NCBI GenBank assembly: GCA_027859055.1
Contig: JAQIBO010000412.1
Coordinates: forward strand, 1 to 20,874
Reading direction: 5' to 3'
Source: Spirochaeta sp.
GTDB taxonomy: Bacteria > Spirochaetota > Spirochaetia > DSM-27196 > Alkalispirochaetaceae
Length of the DNA: 20,874 bases
In this document: one piece after another, positions 12,117-18,296 of the stretch
Numbering within the stretch: the first letter of the stretch is position 1
Layout: the number at the start of each line of letters is the position of its first letter
Program-made: the position numbers and the translations under genes
Notes under the pieces: generated by a model
Databases searched by the model: none
Told to the model about the DNA's origin: nothing
Seen by the model: the letters and a program-made list of their open reading frames with translations, nothing else

Positions 12117-13538
12117 GTGGAGTTCATCGATCGAAAGCGCGAGATCTCACAGTTGCATAGTGCGTACCAGCGTGGTGAAGCGTCCCTCATCGTCGTGTGG
12201 GGCAGGCGACGGCTGGGGAAAAGCCGGTTGCTCAGCGAATGGACGCGGCAGGTAGACGGCACGTACTGGGTTGCCGACGAATCGTCAGCGGCGATCCAGC
12301 GCCGGTATCTCTCACAGGAGCTGGAAGCGGTGTTACCCGGTTTTTCCGCTGTTGCATACCCTGATTGGCACAGCCTGTTGAACCGCCTTTCCGTCGACGC
12401 CCGGCGCACGGGCTGGCGCGGTCCCCTTGTCCTGGACGAGTTTCCCTACATGGCGGCAGCGGCGCCGGAGTTACCCAGTGTTCTCCAGAAGTGGGTTGAT
12501 CGCGAAAAACGCGAGGGAAAGATCGTCCTGGCGCTCTCCGGCTCCAGTCAGCGTATGATGATGGATACCGTATTGAGCGCTGACGCGCCGTTGTTTGGTC
12601 GTGCGGACACGATGTTTCGCCTGGAACCGATGTCACCGGGATACATACCGGAGGCGCTACAACGATCCGATGCGCAGACGCTACTGGACTTTTACACGTG
12701 CTGGGGTGGCGTGCCGCGGTATTGGGAACTCGCCGCGCCCTACGGCGCGCGATACCGCGATGCGGTGGACGAACTCGTCCTGTCTCCCCTGGGAGTGCTT
12801 CACGATGAGATCAACCGTCTCTTGCACATGGAGCTGCCGTCGGCGATCGCCCTCCGCCCGATTCTGGACGCGATCGGATCGGGAGCGCACCGCATCTCCG
12901 AGATAGCCGGGCGCCTCCAGACACCTGCCACCTCTCTGTCCCGAGGATTGAGCAGGCTCCAGGATCTCGGGTACGTCACCCGGGACGTCCCGTTTGGCGA
13001 AAACGAGAAGAAGGGAAAGAAAGCGCGCTATCCCCTCGCCGACCCGTTCTTGCGGCTGTGGTTCCGTGCCGTGGCGCCGCACCGCGGGGCGCTCCACACC
13101 GGCGTATCGTCGACGCGGCTGCAGATTCTCGATTCGGTGTGGTCGGGGCTTCGCGGTGAATCGTGGGAAGATCTGTGCCGGATGGCGATGCCGCATCTGC
13201 GCCTCTTCGGTTGCGAATGGACGCCCGCCCGCCGATTCTGGCAGGGAAACAACAGCGAGTGGGATGTGGTGTCCACGTCGATCGATGAAGAGATTGTGGT
13301 GTTCGGCGAATGCAAGAGTCTTGCCCGCCCCGCCGGTACTGCCGATCTGGAAAAGATGATTCGTGCCGTGTTGTCCAAGAACGTTCCGGCGGGGATCGGT
13401 TCCAGCGACGCACAACGGGAGTTTCTGCTCTTTGTCCCGGAGATCGAACCGGGGATCGATCTCAACGTCCCCGGGGTAACGGTGATCGACGGGACGCGCG
13501 TCTTTACCGCGCTGCGTGAGATCGGCGGTGGCGGGTAG
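12117..13538 (+). CDS. AAA+ ATPase with DUF234-type nuclease-like C-terminus
   Basis: A 473-residue protein from GTG 12117 (MEFIDRKREI, the usual opening). GAGGAAGGTGAAG lies just upstream; TTG 12102 and GTG 12111 are alternatives. Walker A is WGRRRLGKS (28-36) and Walker B is PLVLDEF with Asp107-Glu108. LALSGSSQ follows as sensor. A winged helix (ISEIAGRLQTPATSLSRGLS, then RLQDLGYVTR) leads to YPLADPFLRLWFR, the DUF234 hallmark. The C-terminal EWDVVSTSIDEEIVVFGECK keeps a D...E-C-K pattern like PD-(D/E)XK nucleases. It is solitary, and its role is not established for the family. It is intact and ends just before an antitoxin scrap. Confidence 0.87.
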   Translation: MEFIDRKREISQLHSAYQRGEASLIVVWGRRRLGKSRLLSEWTRQVDGTYWVADESSAAIQRRYLSQELEAVLPGFSAVAYPDWHSLLNRLSVDARRTGWRGPLVLDEFPYMAAAAPELPSVLQKWVDREKREGKIVLALSGSSQRMMMDTVLSADAPLFGRADTMFRLEPMSPGYIPEALQRSDAQTLLDFYTCWGGVPRYWELAAPYGARYRDAVDELVLSPLGVLHDEINRLLHMELPSAIALRPILDAIGSGAHRISEIAGRLQTPATSLSRGLSRLQDLGYVTRDVPFGENEKKGKKARYPLADPFLRLWFRAVAPHRGALHTGVSSTRLQILDSVWSGLRGESWEDLCRMAMPHLRLFGCEWTPARRFWQGNNSEWDVVSTSIDEEIVVFGECKSLARPAGTADLEKMIRAVLSKNVPAGIGSSDAQREFLLFVPEIEPGIDLNVPGVTVIDGTRVFTALREIGGGG

Positions 13539-13541
13539 CGT

Positions 13542-13650
13542 GGAGCTGTTGAAAGATCTTGATGATTTGGCCGTTGTTGCTGAGCGGCAATCAGAAGACA
13601 CGATTTCACACGCCGAATTGGCTGATTTCTGTCATCCGCACTGAGGCGCC
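13542..13650 (+). pseudogene. scrap of the Phd/YefM-type antitoxin gene (copy of 8119-8260)
   Basis: GAGCTGTTGAAAGATCTTGA through ACGATTTCACA repeats 8119-8190 of the orphan antitoxin almost base for base. About 45 bases covering its stop codon are missing, and the match resumes at ATTGGCTGAT (8231). It has no start and follows directly on the ATPase stop codon. The remaining spacer to 13772 shows nothing recognisable. Confidence 0.8.
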
Positions 13651-13772
13651 CTTGCCCGACCCGCGATCACGCGCCAGTCCGACCGGACGGACAAATCATG
13701 GCGATCGAACATGCCAAGGAATCGAGTGCACTTCAAGAGTTGGCGTAACTTCCGTCTGCATCTGTCCAACGG

Positions 13773-13833
13773 TTCGACGAAATGTATGTCAAATCGTTCA
13801 ATCATTTGACGAAATGATACTTTGTGGTACAAT
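13773..13833 (+). promoter_or_regulatory. promoter TTGACG-16-TACAAT with overlapping operator repeats
   Basis: TTGACG (13806-13811) and TACAAT (13828-13833) are 16 bases apart, and the ATG at 13843 follows 9 bases later, again leaving almost no leader. The -35 is inside TCATTTGACGAAATGA (13802-13817), a palindrome with 6-bp arms. TTCGACGAAATG (13773) and TTTGACGAAATG (13805) are direct repeats 32 bases apart, three helical turns, which suits repressor binding. Confidence 0.6.
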
Positions 13834-13842
13834 CAAGGCGCT

Positions 13843-15066
13843 ATGGACATCGATTCCCTCTTCGAACTCGATCGCCTTGCCGTTCGCACCGTTGCGTCTC
13901 TCGAGAAGCGCCGGTTTGTGTGGGACACGCTGCGTGCAATGCCGGGGCGCCCGTTTGTCGCGCTGGTCGGGCCGCGGGGCAGCGGAAAGACGGTTCTGTT
14001 GCGGCAACTCCGAACCGACTCCGACGCTGCGCTCTATCTGTCCGCCGACAGCCTGGAGCGGGATACCGATCTCTTCTCCCTCGTTCAGACCCTCTCCGAA
14101 TCCTACGGGGTAAAGCAGTTTTTCATCGACGAGATCCATTTTGTCCGGGACTTCGCCGGCCATCTCAAACAGATATACGACTTCTTGCCGGTTCACCTGG
14201 TCTGTACCAGCTCCGTTGCGTTGGCCCTCACCGCGTCTGCGTGGGACCTCGCGCGCCGCGTTGTTACTGTACCCTTGCAACCGTTCTCGTATCGGGAGTA
14301 TCTGTGGTTCGCCGGTCACCCGGTGATGGAACCGCTCCTGCTCGCGCAGGTGTGTGGCCGGCCGGTTCCCGTGGAGTATCTCCGGCTGGGCGGGCGCTTC
14401 GCCGATTACCTCGGCGGCGGGTTGTACCCCTTTACCCTGGAACCCGGAGCCGGGCGAGAGCTGTTTGCATCGATCCTTCAGAAGGTGATCACCGGGGATA
14501 TCCCGTCGGTTCACCCCGATATCTCGATGGACGAGATAGAGCTCCTGCGAAAGGTGGTGCGCTTTATCGGGCGATCCGGTGTGGACGGTATCAACTATTC
14601 CTCGGTGGCGAAGAACGTGGGCATCACAAAGTACAAGTCGGAGCAGTACCTTACGTGGCTTGAAGACAGTTTTGTGGTTCACCGCATCATGCCGCGCGGG
14701 TCAAACGTCCTCAAGGAACCGAAGGTGCTGCTGCAGTTACCGTATCGCCTCTTGTATCAGGAGTACGGCCAGGCGATCGGTGCCCTCCGGGAGGAGTTTT
14801 TCGTCCTCGCGATGCGGCATCACGGTGTCGAGATCGACTATCTCAAATCAACCCGCGGCGCCAAAACCCCGGATTACATCCTCTCCTGCGACGGTGAGCA
14901 GACGGTAGTGGAGATTGGCGGGAAGGGGAAAGGCCGAACGCAGTTCAAGGACGTCACCTACGACCGAAAAATCGTACTCTATGACGCCGACGCCGACGCC
15001 GACGCCGGCACCCGCTCCCCGCTGCCCGGACAACGGCTGCCGTTGTTTCTTGTGGGGTTTGCGTAG
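13843..15066 (+). CDS. AAA+ ATPase with PD-(D/E)XK-like C-terminus
   Basis: A 407-residue protein from ATG 13843; the frame is also open from TTG 13822, but that codon is inside the promoter. Walker A is GPRGSGKT (43-50) and Walker B is FFIDEIH (93-99). A winged helix (YSSVAKNVGITKYKSEQYLT) is followed by the nuclease-like end TPDYILSCDGEQTVVEIGGK (about 341-360). A Pro-Asp pair and E-x-G-G-K stand where PD...E-x-K is expected. Near the C-terminus four GACGCC hexamers (14983-15006) encode a DADADADA run, probably from slippage. It is solitary and intact; two cut-down copies of its tail lie at 15885 and 16819. The role is unknown. Confidence 0.86.
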   Translation: MDIDSLFELDRLAVRTVASLEKRRFVWDTLRAMPGRPFVALVGPRGSGKTVLLRQLRTDSDAALYLSADSLERDTDLFSLVQTLSESYGVKQFFIDEIHFVRDFAGHLKQIYDFLPVHLVCTSSVALALTASAWDLARRVVTVPLQPFSYREYLWFAGHPVMEPLLLAQVCGRPVPVEYLRLGGRFADYLGGGLYPFTLEPGAGRELFASILQKVITGDIPSVHPDISMDEIELLRKVVRFIGRSGVDGINYSSVAKNVGITKYKSEQYLTWLEDSFVVHRIMPRGSNVLKEPKVLLQLPYRLLYQEYGQAIGALREEFFVLAMRHHGVEIDYLKSTRGAKTPDYILSCDGEQTVVEIGGKGKGRTQFKDVTYDRKIVLYDADADADAGTRSPLPGQRLPLFLVGFA

Positions 15067-15199
15067 CACTGCGAGGCGGAGGACGCCGAACCCGATGCGT
15101 GACTGGATCGTCTGCTGTCGGCGCGTTCCATGTCGGCGCGTTCCAGTGGGTACGTGCCTTGTGTGGGTACGCGCCTCACGCAGTTCGTTCTTTCGCTGA
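15067..15199. repeat. ATPase downstream flank with hairpin (left-flank class 3)
   Basis: GACGCCGAACCCGATGCGTG, CTGGATCGTCTGCTGTCGG and GGCGCGTTCCATGTC lead to the hairpin GGCGCGT-tccagtgggt-ACGTGCC (15135-15158), which contains one G-U pair. The same block occurs at 15975-16109 and there has a full Watson-Crick hairpin. Confidence 0.65.
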
Positions 15200-15233
15200 A
15201 TCCCAATGAATCCCAATGAATGTCACGAGACAC
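15200..15233 (+). repeat. junction element 7: 2 x 10-bp repeat plus ATGTCACGAGACAC
   Basis: Two ATCCCAATGA units (15200-15219) precede ATGTCACGAGACAC. The right flank TGTGCGCGCGCCAGTGACGC, including TTGACCGAACACCAGTCTGTG further on (15281-15301), matches that of junction 8. Bases 15302-15410 contain no clear promoter. Confidence 0.8.
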
Positions 15234-15410
15234 TGTGCGCGCGCCAGTGACGCTCTCCAGCGCCGCCCTCCAGCTGATAATTGACCGAACACCAGTCTGT
15301 GACATCCTTTACCTGGTGGTGCAAGTTGATACGGCCCGCAGGGCTTACAGCCTTTTCATATGTCGACGGACCACGAAAGATGTTACCATGAGTGTAAGGG
15401 GACGACGACA

Positions 15411-15659
15411 ATGGGCGAAACCAAGCACGAACTCTTGCAACGAATCTCTGTCAATCCGAACATCTGTTTCGGAAAGCCTTGCATCAGGGGCCACCGTATT
15501 TGGGTCTCTCTTATTCTGGATATGCTTGCGGCGGGAATGAGTCATGACGAAATCCTGGCAAACTATCCAGGGCTGTCAGAGCTGGATTTGCGCGCGTGCA
15601 TCGCGTATGGATCGGAGATGTCACGCGAACGCTTTGTTGATCTGCCGCACGGCGCGTAG
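15411..15659 (+). CDS. DUF433 family antitoxin
   Basis: An 82-residue protein: LLQRISVNPNICFGKPCIRG, then HRIWVSLILDMLAAGMSHDE and LRACIAYGSEM. This is the complete DUF433 pattern (a strand with G-K-P-x-I-R-G, then a small helix-turn-helix). ATG 15411 is preferred over ATG 15360 because AAGGGGAC lies 5-6 bases upstream and it matches the family's length. DUF433 proteins are VapB-like antitoxins. The partner toxin frame starts 8 bases after its stop, but that toxin is truncated. Confidence 0.85.
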   Translation: MGETKHELLQRISVNPNICFGKPCIRGHRIWVSLILDMLAAGMSHDEILANYPGLSELDLRACIAYGSEMSRERFVDLPHGA

Positions 15660-15667
15660 GGAAAGGT

Positions 15668-15823
15668 ATGCGCTTCAAGCTTGACGAAAACCTCGGGAAT
15701 CGAGGCGTGGAGATTTTCCGCAAGCTCGGCCATGATGTCGACACCGTTGTCAACGAGGGATCACGACTTGACCGGGAAACTCTGGATCGTGCAGAAGAGT
15801 GGTATCCGGGAGTATCAGTCTGA
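15668..15823 (+). pseudogene. truncated DUF5615 PIN-like toxin
   Basis: A 51-residue frame: MRFKLDENLGNRGVEIFRKL then GHDVDTVVNEGSRLDRETLD. This is the first half of a DUF5615 (PIN-like RNase) protein, with the first active-site Asp in LDEN. The family continues for about 60 more residues with a D-x-D-F segment carrying further metal ligands. Here the frame diverges after RAEE and stops (WYPGVSV). It follows an intact DUF433 antitoxin, the normal partner, with GGGAAAGG as a ribosome site. It should be inactive as a nuclease. Confidence 0.8.
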
Positions 15824-15877
15824 CACCTGAATGTTGCCCACGGCCCATATGGTTGATAATCAGCGGTACCATCGCGC

Positions 15878-15990
15878 CCGCTCCTTACATCCTCTCCTGC
15901 GACGGCGCCCAGACGGTGGTGGAGATCGGCGGGAAGGGGAAAGGCCGAACGCAGTTCAGGGACGTCGCCTACGACGCCGAACCCGATGCG
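15878..15990 (+). pseudogene. tail fragment of the 13843-15066 ATPase (copy a)
   Basis: TACATCCTCTCCTGCGACGG to ACGCAGTTCAGGGACGTC repeats about 14876-14964 of the intact gene. Then 120 bases of parent (up to 15084) are missing and the copy continues with the parent's downstream flank GACGCCGAACCCGATGCG. The joint falls at a shared GAC. No start codon or ATPase domain is present. Confidence 0.88.
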
Positions 15991-16109
15991 TGACTGGATC
16001 GTCTGCTGTCGGCGCGTTCCATGTCAGCGCGTTCCATGTCGGCGCGTTCCAGTGGGTACGCGCCTTGTGTGGGTACGCGCCTTATTTCCGCGACAGTTTG
16101 GTCTTCCGA
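15991..16109. repeat. class 3 flank with tandem GTTCCATGTCGGCGC and hairpin
   Basis: Two copies of GTTCCATGTCNGCGC precede the hairpin GGCGCGT-tccagtgggt-ACGCGCC (16041-16064). GTACGCGCCTTATTTCCGCG follows. It duplicates 15090-15185. Confidence 0.65.
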
Positions 16110-16163
16110 CTCCCATTGAATCCCAATGACTCCCAATGACTCCCATTGAATGTCACAAGACAC
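16110..16163 (+). repeat. junction element 8: 4 x 10-bp repeat plus ATGTCACAAGACAC
   Basis: Units CTCCCATTGA, ATCCCAATGA, CTCCCAATGA and CTCCCATTGA (16110-16149) precede ATGTCACAAGACAC. Left and right flanks both match junction 7, so this region looks like a segmental duplication with a different gene pair inserted. Confidence 0.83.
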
Positions 16164-16257
16164 TGTGCGCGCGCCGGTGGCGCTCTCCGGCCCGGAATTG
16201 ACCGAACACCGGTCTGTGTTGACATACCCGTTGGTCAGATCGACGGTGGCCGCCGAC

Positions 16258-16311
16258 TTGCCGATTTCTTGGTTCGGATGTTATGATCTGAATACAAGTG
16301 GGATATCCCAC
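16258..16311 (+). promoter_or_regulatory. promoter (TTGCCG-18-TATGAT) and 14-bp palindromic operator
   Basis: TTGCCG (16258-16263) and TATGAT (16282-16287) are 18 bases apart. GTGGGATATCCCAC (16298-16311) is a perfect palindrome between the expected transcription start and the Shine-Dalgarno (GGGAGG, 16314-16319). It is a likely autoregulation site for the antitoxin. Confidence 0.55.
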
Positions 16312-16324
16312 CAGGGAGGCAAAG

Positions 16325-16561
16325 ATGACCACGGTAAGAGAGTACGACGCACGTGTTGACATGAAGAAAAGAGTCACCCTTCGCGGCACACAATACAGAA
16401 ACTACCATGTTCGGGAATACGCCGACGGCCGAATCGAATTACTTCCCCAGGAACTGATCGACGTTTCAGCGCGGACAGTTGAGATGATGGATCGATCGAT
16501 CAACAGACTGAATGCGGGTACGGCAGGCGAACCTCTTGATCTGTCACGATTCCGGGATTGA
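16325..16561 (+). CDS. RelB-like antitoxin of a RelE-type pair
   Basis: A 78-residue protein: VREYDARVDMKKRVTLRGTQ, then YRNYHVREYADGRIELLPQ, a short beta-type domain, and a helical end (TVEMMDRSINRLNAGTAGEP). I recall small proteins of this type directly preceding RelE-like toxins. ATG 16325 has GGGAGG 5 bases upstream; the frame itself is open from GTG 16298. A palindrome sits just upstream. The toxin frame starts 8 bases after its stop. The antitoxin looks whole while its partner is cut. Confidence 0.7.
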   Translation: MTTVREYDARVDMKKRVTLRGTQYRNYHVREYADGRIELLPQELIDVSARTVEMMDRSINRLNAGTAGEPLDLSRFRD

Positions 16562-16569
16562 TGTGGTAA

Positions 16570-16812
16570 GTGTTCAGAATTCGTCTTGGTCTTCCTGATG
16601 TACAACGGCTCTGGGATGATCTTACAGACAAAGCGCGTCAAGGTATTTTATCCAGGAACGAACAGCAACTATTCGCGAAATGGGGTAAGGCGATGGCACT
16701 TCTGGAAGCCAACCCGCGCCATCCCGGGTTGAACAGTCACGATATCCCTCCACTGACCCGGAGATACGGATCAAAGGTATGGCAGTCGTACCTGGAAAAT
16801 CGTACTCCTGGT
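16570..16812 (+). pseudogene. RelE-like toxin, truncated and fused out of frame to an ATPase scrap
   Basis: From GTG 16570 about 80 residues are toxin-like: MFRIRLGLPDVQRLWDDLTD, LEANPRHPGLNSHDIPPLTR and YGSKVWQSYLENRTP. The family continues with a strand carrying the catalytic and closing residues (usually ...RIFWVYGP... and onward for about 35 residues). Here, after PGAAG, the sequence switches to the ATPase tail in a different frame, giving an unrelated Arg-rich run up to the stop at 17025. The toxin has therefore lost its C-terminal sheet and is probably inactive. Confidence 0.75.
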
Positions 16813-16895
16813 GCAGCCGGTGGTGGAGATCGGCGGGAAGGGGAAAGGCCGAACGCAGTTCAAGGACGTCACCTACGACGCCGAACCGGCCGCAT
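16813..16895 (+). pseudogene. tail fragment of the 13843-15066 ATPase (copy b)
   Basis: GTGGTGGAGATCGGCGGGAA to GACGTCACCTACGACGCCGA repeats the end of the ATPase with the same joint (TACGACGCCGAACC) as copy a at 15965-15984. The two scraps therefore descend from one deletion. After GAACC the sequence (16895-16960) diverges from copy a and encodes AALQELLDRHVKQRREFSGH in one frame, which I do not recognise. Confidence 0.8.
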
Positions 16896-16953
16896 TACAG
16901 GAACTTCTCGACCGCCACGTCAAACAACGTCGCGAGTTTTCTGGCCATATTTC

Positions 16954-16982
16954 TTGTTGAATAGCCATATCTGTGGTATCCT
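16954..16982 (+). promoter_or_regulatory. candidate promoter TTGTTG-17-TATCCT
   Basis: TTGTTG (16954-16959) and TATCCT (16977-16982) are 17 bases apart, about 20 bases upstream of the Phd-type gene. TAGAGG (16988-16993) is its Shine-Dalgarno. Confidence 0.45.
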
Positions 16983-17002
16983 TCATGTAGAGGTTGATGG
17001 TC

Positions 17003-17281
17003 ATGCGACGGTTACCCCTTTTTGACGTGAAGAACCGCCTGTCCGCGCTGGTTCGCGAAGCTGAATCGGGCTCTCCCGTGGAGTTGACCCGGCATGGTAA
17101 ACCGGTTGCCGTCGTCCTGGGCTCTGCTTCCTATGACCGGCTGGCACGGGAGCAACGGACGTTCACCCGGTTGTATGACAGATTCCTGCAGGAATGGCCA
17201 GCTTCCGAAACTGAAGAAGACGGTACCGACCCGTTTGCCAATCTGCGGTCGAGGGATTCCGGGCGGAGTGTGGAGTTTTGA
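17003..17281 (+). CDS. Phd/YefM-type antitoxin of a VapC pair
   Basis: A 92-residue protein: FDVKNRLSALVREAESGSPV, then ELTRHGKPVAVVLGSASYDR. The Phd core (K-x-x-L-S-x-L-V-x-x-A, then T-R-H-G-K-P-V-A-V-V) is complete. The C-terminal part (LYDRFLQEW, DPFANLRSRDSGRSVEF) would occupy the toxin's active site. ATG 17003 has TAGAGG 9 bases upstream; ATG 16997 is the alternative. The TGA overlaps the TTG start of vapC. It should repress its own promoter. Confidence 0.87.
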   Translation: MRRLPLFDVKNRLSALVREAESGSPVELTRHGKPVAVVLGSASYDRLAREQRTFTRLYDRFLQEWPASETEEDGTDPFANLRSRDSGRSVEF

Positions 17282-17709
17282 GGCCTGTATACCTTCTTGA
17301 TACCAACGTAGTATCCGAGGCGATACGGCCATCGCCCGATGTCCGAGTAATGGAACGTATGCGCGAGTACGACGGGTTGACGGTGATTGCCGCAGTGGTG
17401 TGGCACGAACTGCTCTTCGGTATGTCGCGCCTTCCCGATGGCTACCGAAAACGCCGTATCCGCACCTACCTGTATGATGTAGCTGCCGCTTCTTTTCCTG
17501 TTATCCCATATGACGATTCTGCAGCGGCGATGCATGCGGAAATGCGGGCTGACGCAGAGCGCGGGGGAACTCCGCTGAGTTTTGCCGACGGCATGATTGC
17601 GTCCATTGCCCGGACCAACAACCTTCTTCTGGTCACCCGAAACACCGCCGACTTCTCTGCAATTCCGGGACTGTATCTGGAGGATTGGTTTGCCGGCGGT
17701 GAGAGTTGA
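17278..17709 (+). CDS. vapC: VapC-type PIN-domain RNase toxin
   Basis: A 143-residue PIN protein. The four acidic metal-binding residues are visible: Asp8 in YLLDTNVVSE, Glu44 in WHELLFG, Asp104 in SFADGMIA, and Asp125 in RNTADF. VapC toxins cut tRNA or rRNA at single sites; the target is not readable here. The start is TTG 17278, overlapping the antitoxin stop (TTGA). Length and motifs are normal, so the pair is probably functional. Confidence 0.9.
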   Translation: MRPVYLLDTNVVSEAIRPSPDVRVMERMREYDGLTVIAAVVWHELLFGMSRLPDGYRKRRIRTYLYDVAAASFPVIPYDDSAAAMHAEMRADAERGGTPLSFADGMIASIARTNNLLLVTRNTADFSAIPGLYLEDWFAGGES

Positions 17710-18290
17710 TCCGGCCGCTCCTCACCGCGCAAGTTTTGAACGGCTGCTTGGGGTGTGCGCGTCTCTCGGTGTTGAGATCGTCCTGCGCGACAAGTCGGCG
17801 CCGCCTCCCCCGGAACAGGACGGGTGGTAAGAGAGGGGGCCGTGGATTCTCTCGCTGTGTATATGAACGGTGCACGCGTCGGCACGCGGTCGGTGCGGAA
17901 AAAGGCTGCAGGATCGCTTTCATGCGCCGTCAGCCGGGGCGTTTGATCTGTTGGCGGAGATCGCGAGACATCTTGAAGTCGCCGGAGGGCTCCGTTTTCC
18001 CGGATTCGACCGCGAGGATTTTCGAATTTCCCTGGCGGGGGGCGGTGTTGATCGTCTGCCCCTTCAGAAACTGAAGATGGCGATGGCGGTGTGCGACGCG
18101 CTTCCGCCGGACTTTCCCGGGGAGATCGCCGAGTCGATCTTCGACGGCATGGAGCGGGCTGCGCGGCGCCTCACCGATTGACGTGGTTGGCCTGCGACAG
18201 GTATTGCCGGGAGACAACCCGGAAATCGAACGCATCACGCGGGTTATCAGAACTCAGATCCGCCGTACCAGCGCGATCCTTTACCTTGCA
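17707..18290 (+). pseudogene. mosaic ghost of a hipBA locus
   Basis: Three pieces look like Hip proteins. (1) 17710-17830 reads HRASFERLLGVCASLGVEIV then LRDKSAPPPPEQDGW and a stop, the end of a HipB. (2) 17842-17920 reads MDSLAVYMNGARVGTRSVRK, a HipA N-terminus from a GTG, and soon loses its frame. (3) 18199-18280 reads NPEIERITRVIRTQIRRTSA, matching the C-terminus of the intact HipA (IDRVMRIVGTQIRRTG). Between them a frame (17932-18181: FDLLAEIARHLEVAGGLRFP, then FDREDFRISLAGG) could be another HipA part or a foreign piece; I do not recognise it firmly. All kinase motifs are missing. Confidence 0.65.
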
Positions 18291-18296
18291 CCGTGT

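Noticed and set aside
12681..13601. Long minus-strand open frame of 306 codons
   Set aside because: It is antisense to the DUF234-type ATPase, with no domain and low-complexity Arg/Gln content.
13798..14682. Long minus-strand open frame of 294 codons
   Set aside because: It lies opposite the clear ATPase at 13843-15066, shows no recognisable domain and is explained by GC-rich antisense codon bias.
781..16163. The recurring junction elements as integron attC sites
   Set aside because: attC sites carry paired RYYYAAC/GTTRRRY boxes at their ends and vary in the central stem. I found no consistent GTTRRRY core at the joints and no integrase gene, and the element is a short tandem array.
781..16163. 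Peptides such as SRDIQWESLGVIGIQ read from the reverse strand of the junction elements
   Set aside because: The 10-bp period shifts frame every unit and starts and stops are inconsistent between copies, so there is no sign of selection for a peptide.
16570..17025. The 151-codon frame as a single genuine protein
   Set aside because: Its first 80 codons match a RelE-like toxin and the rest is ATPase DNA in a shifted frame, so it is a recombinant reading frame.
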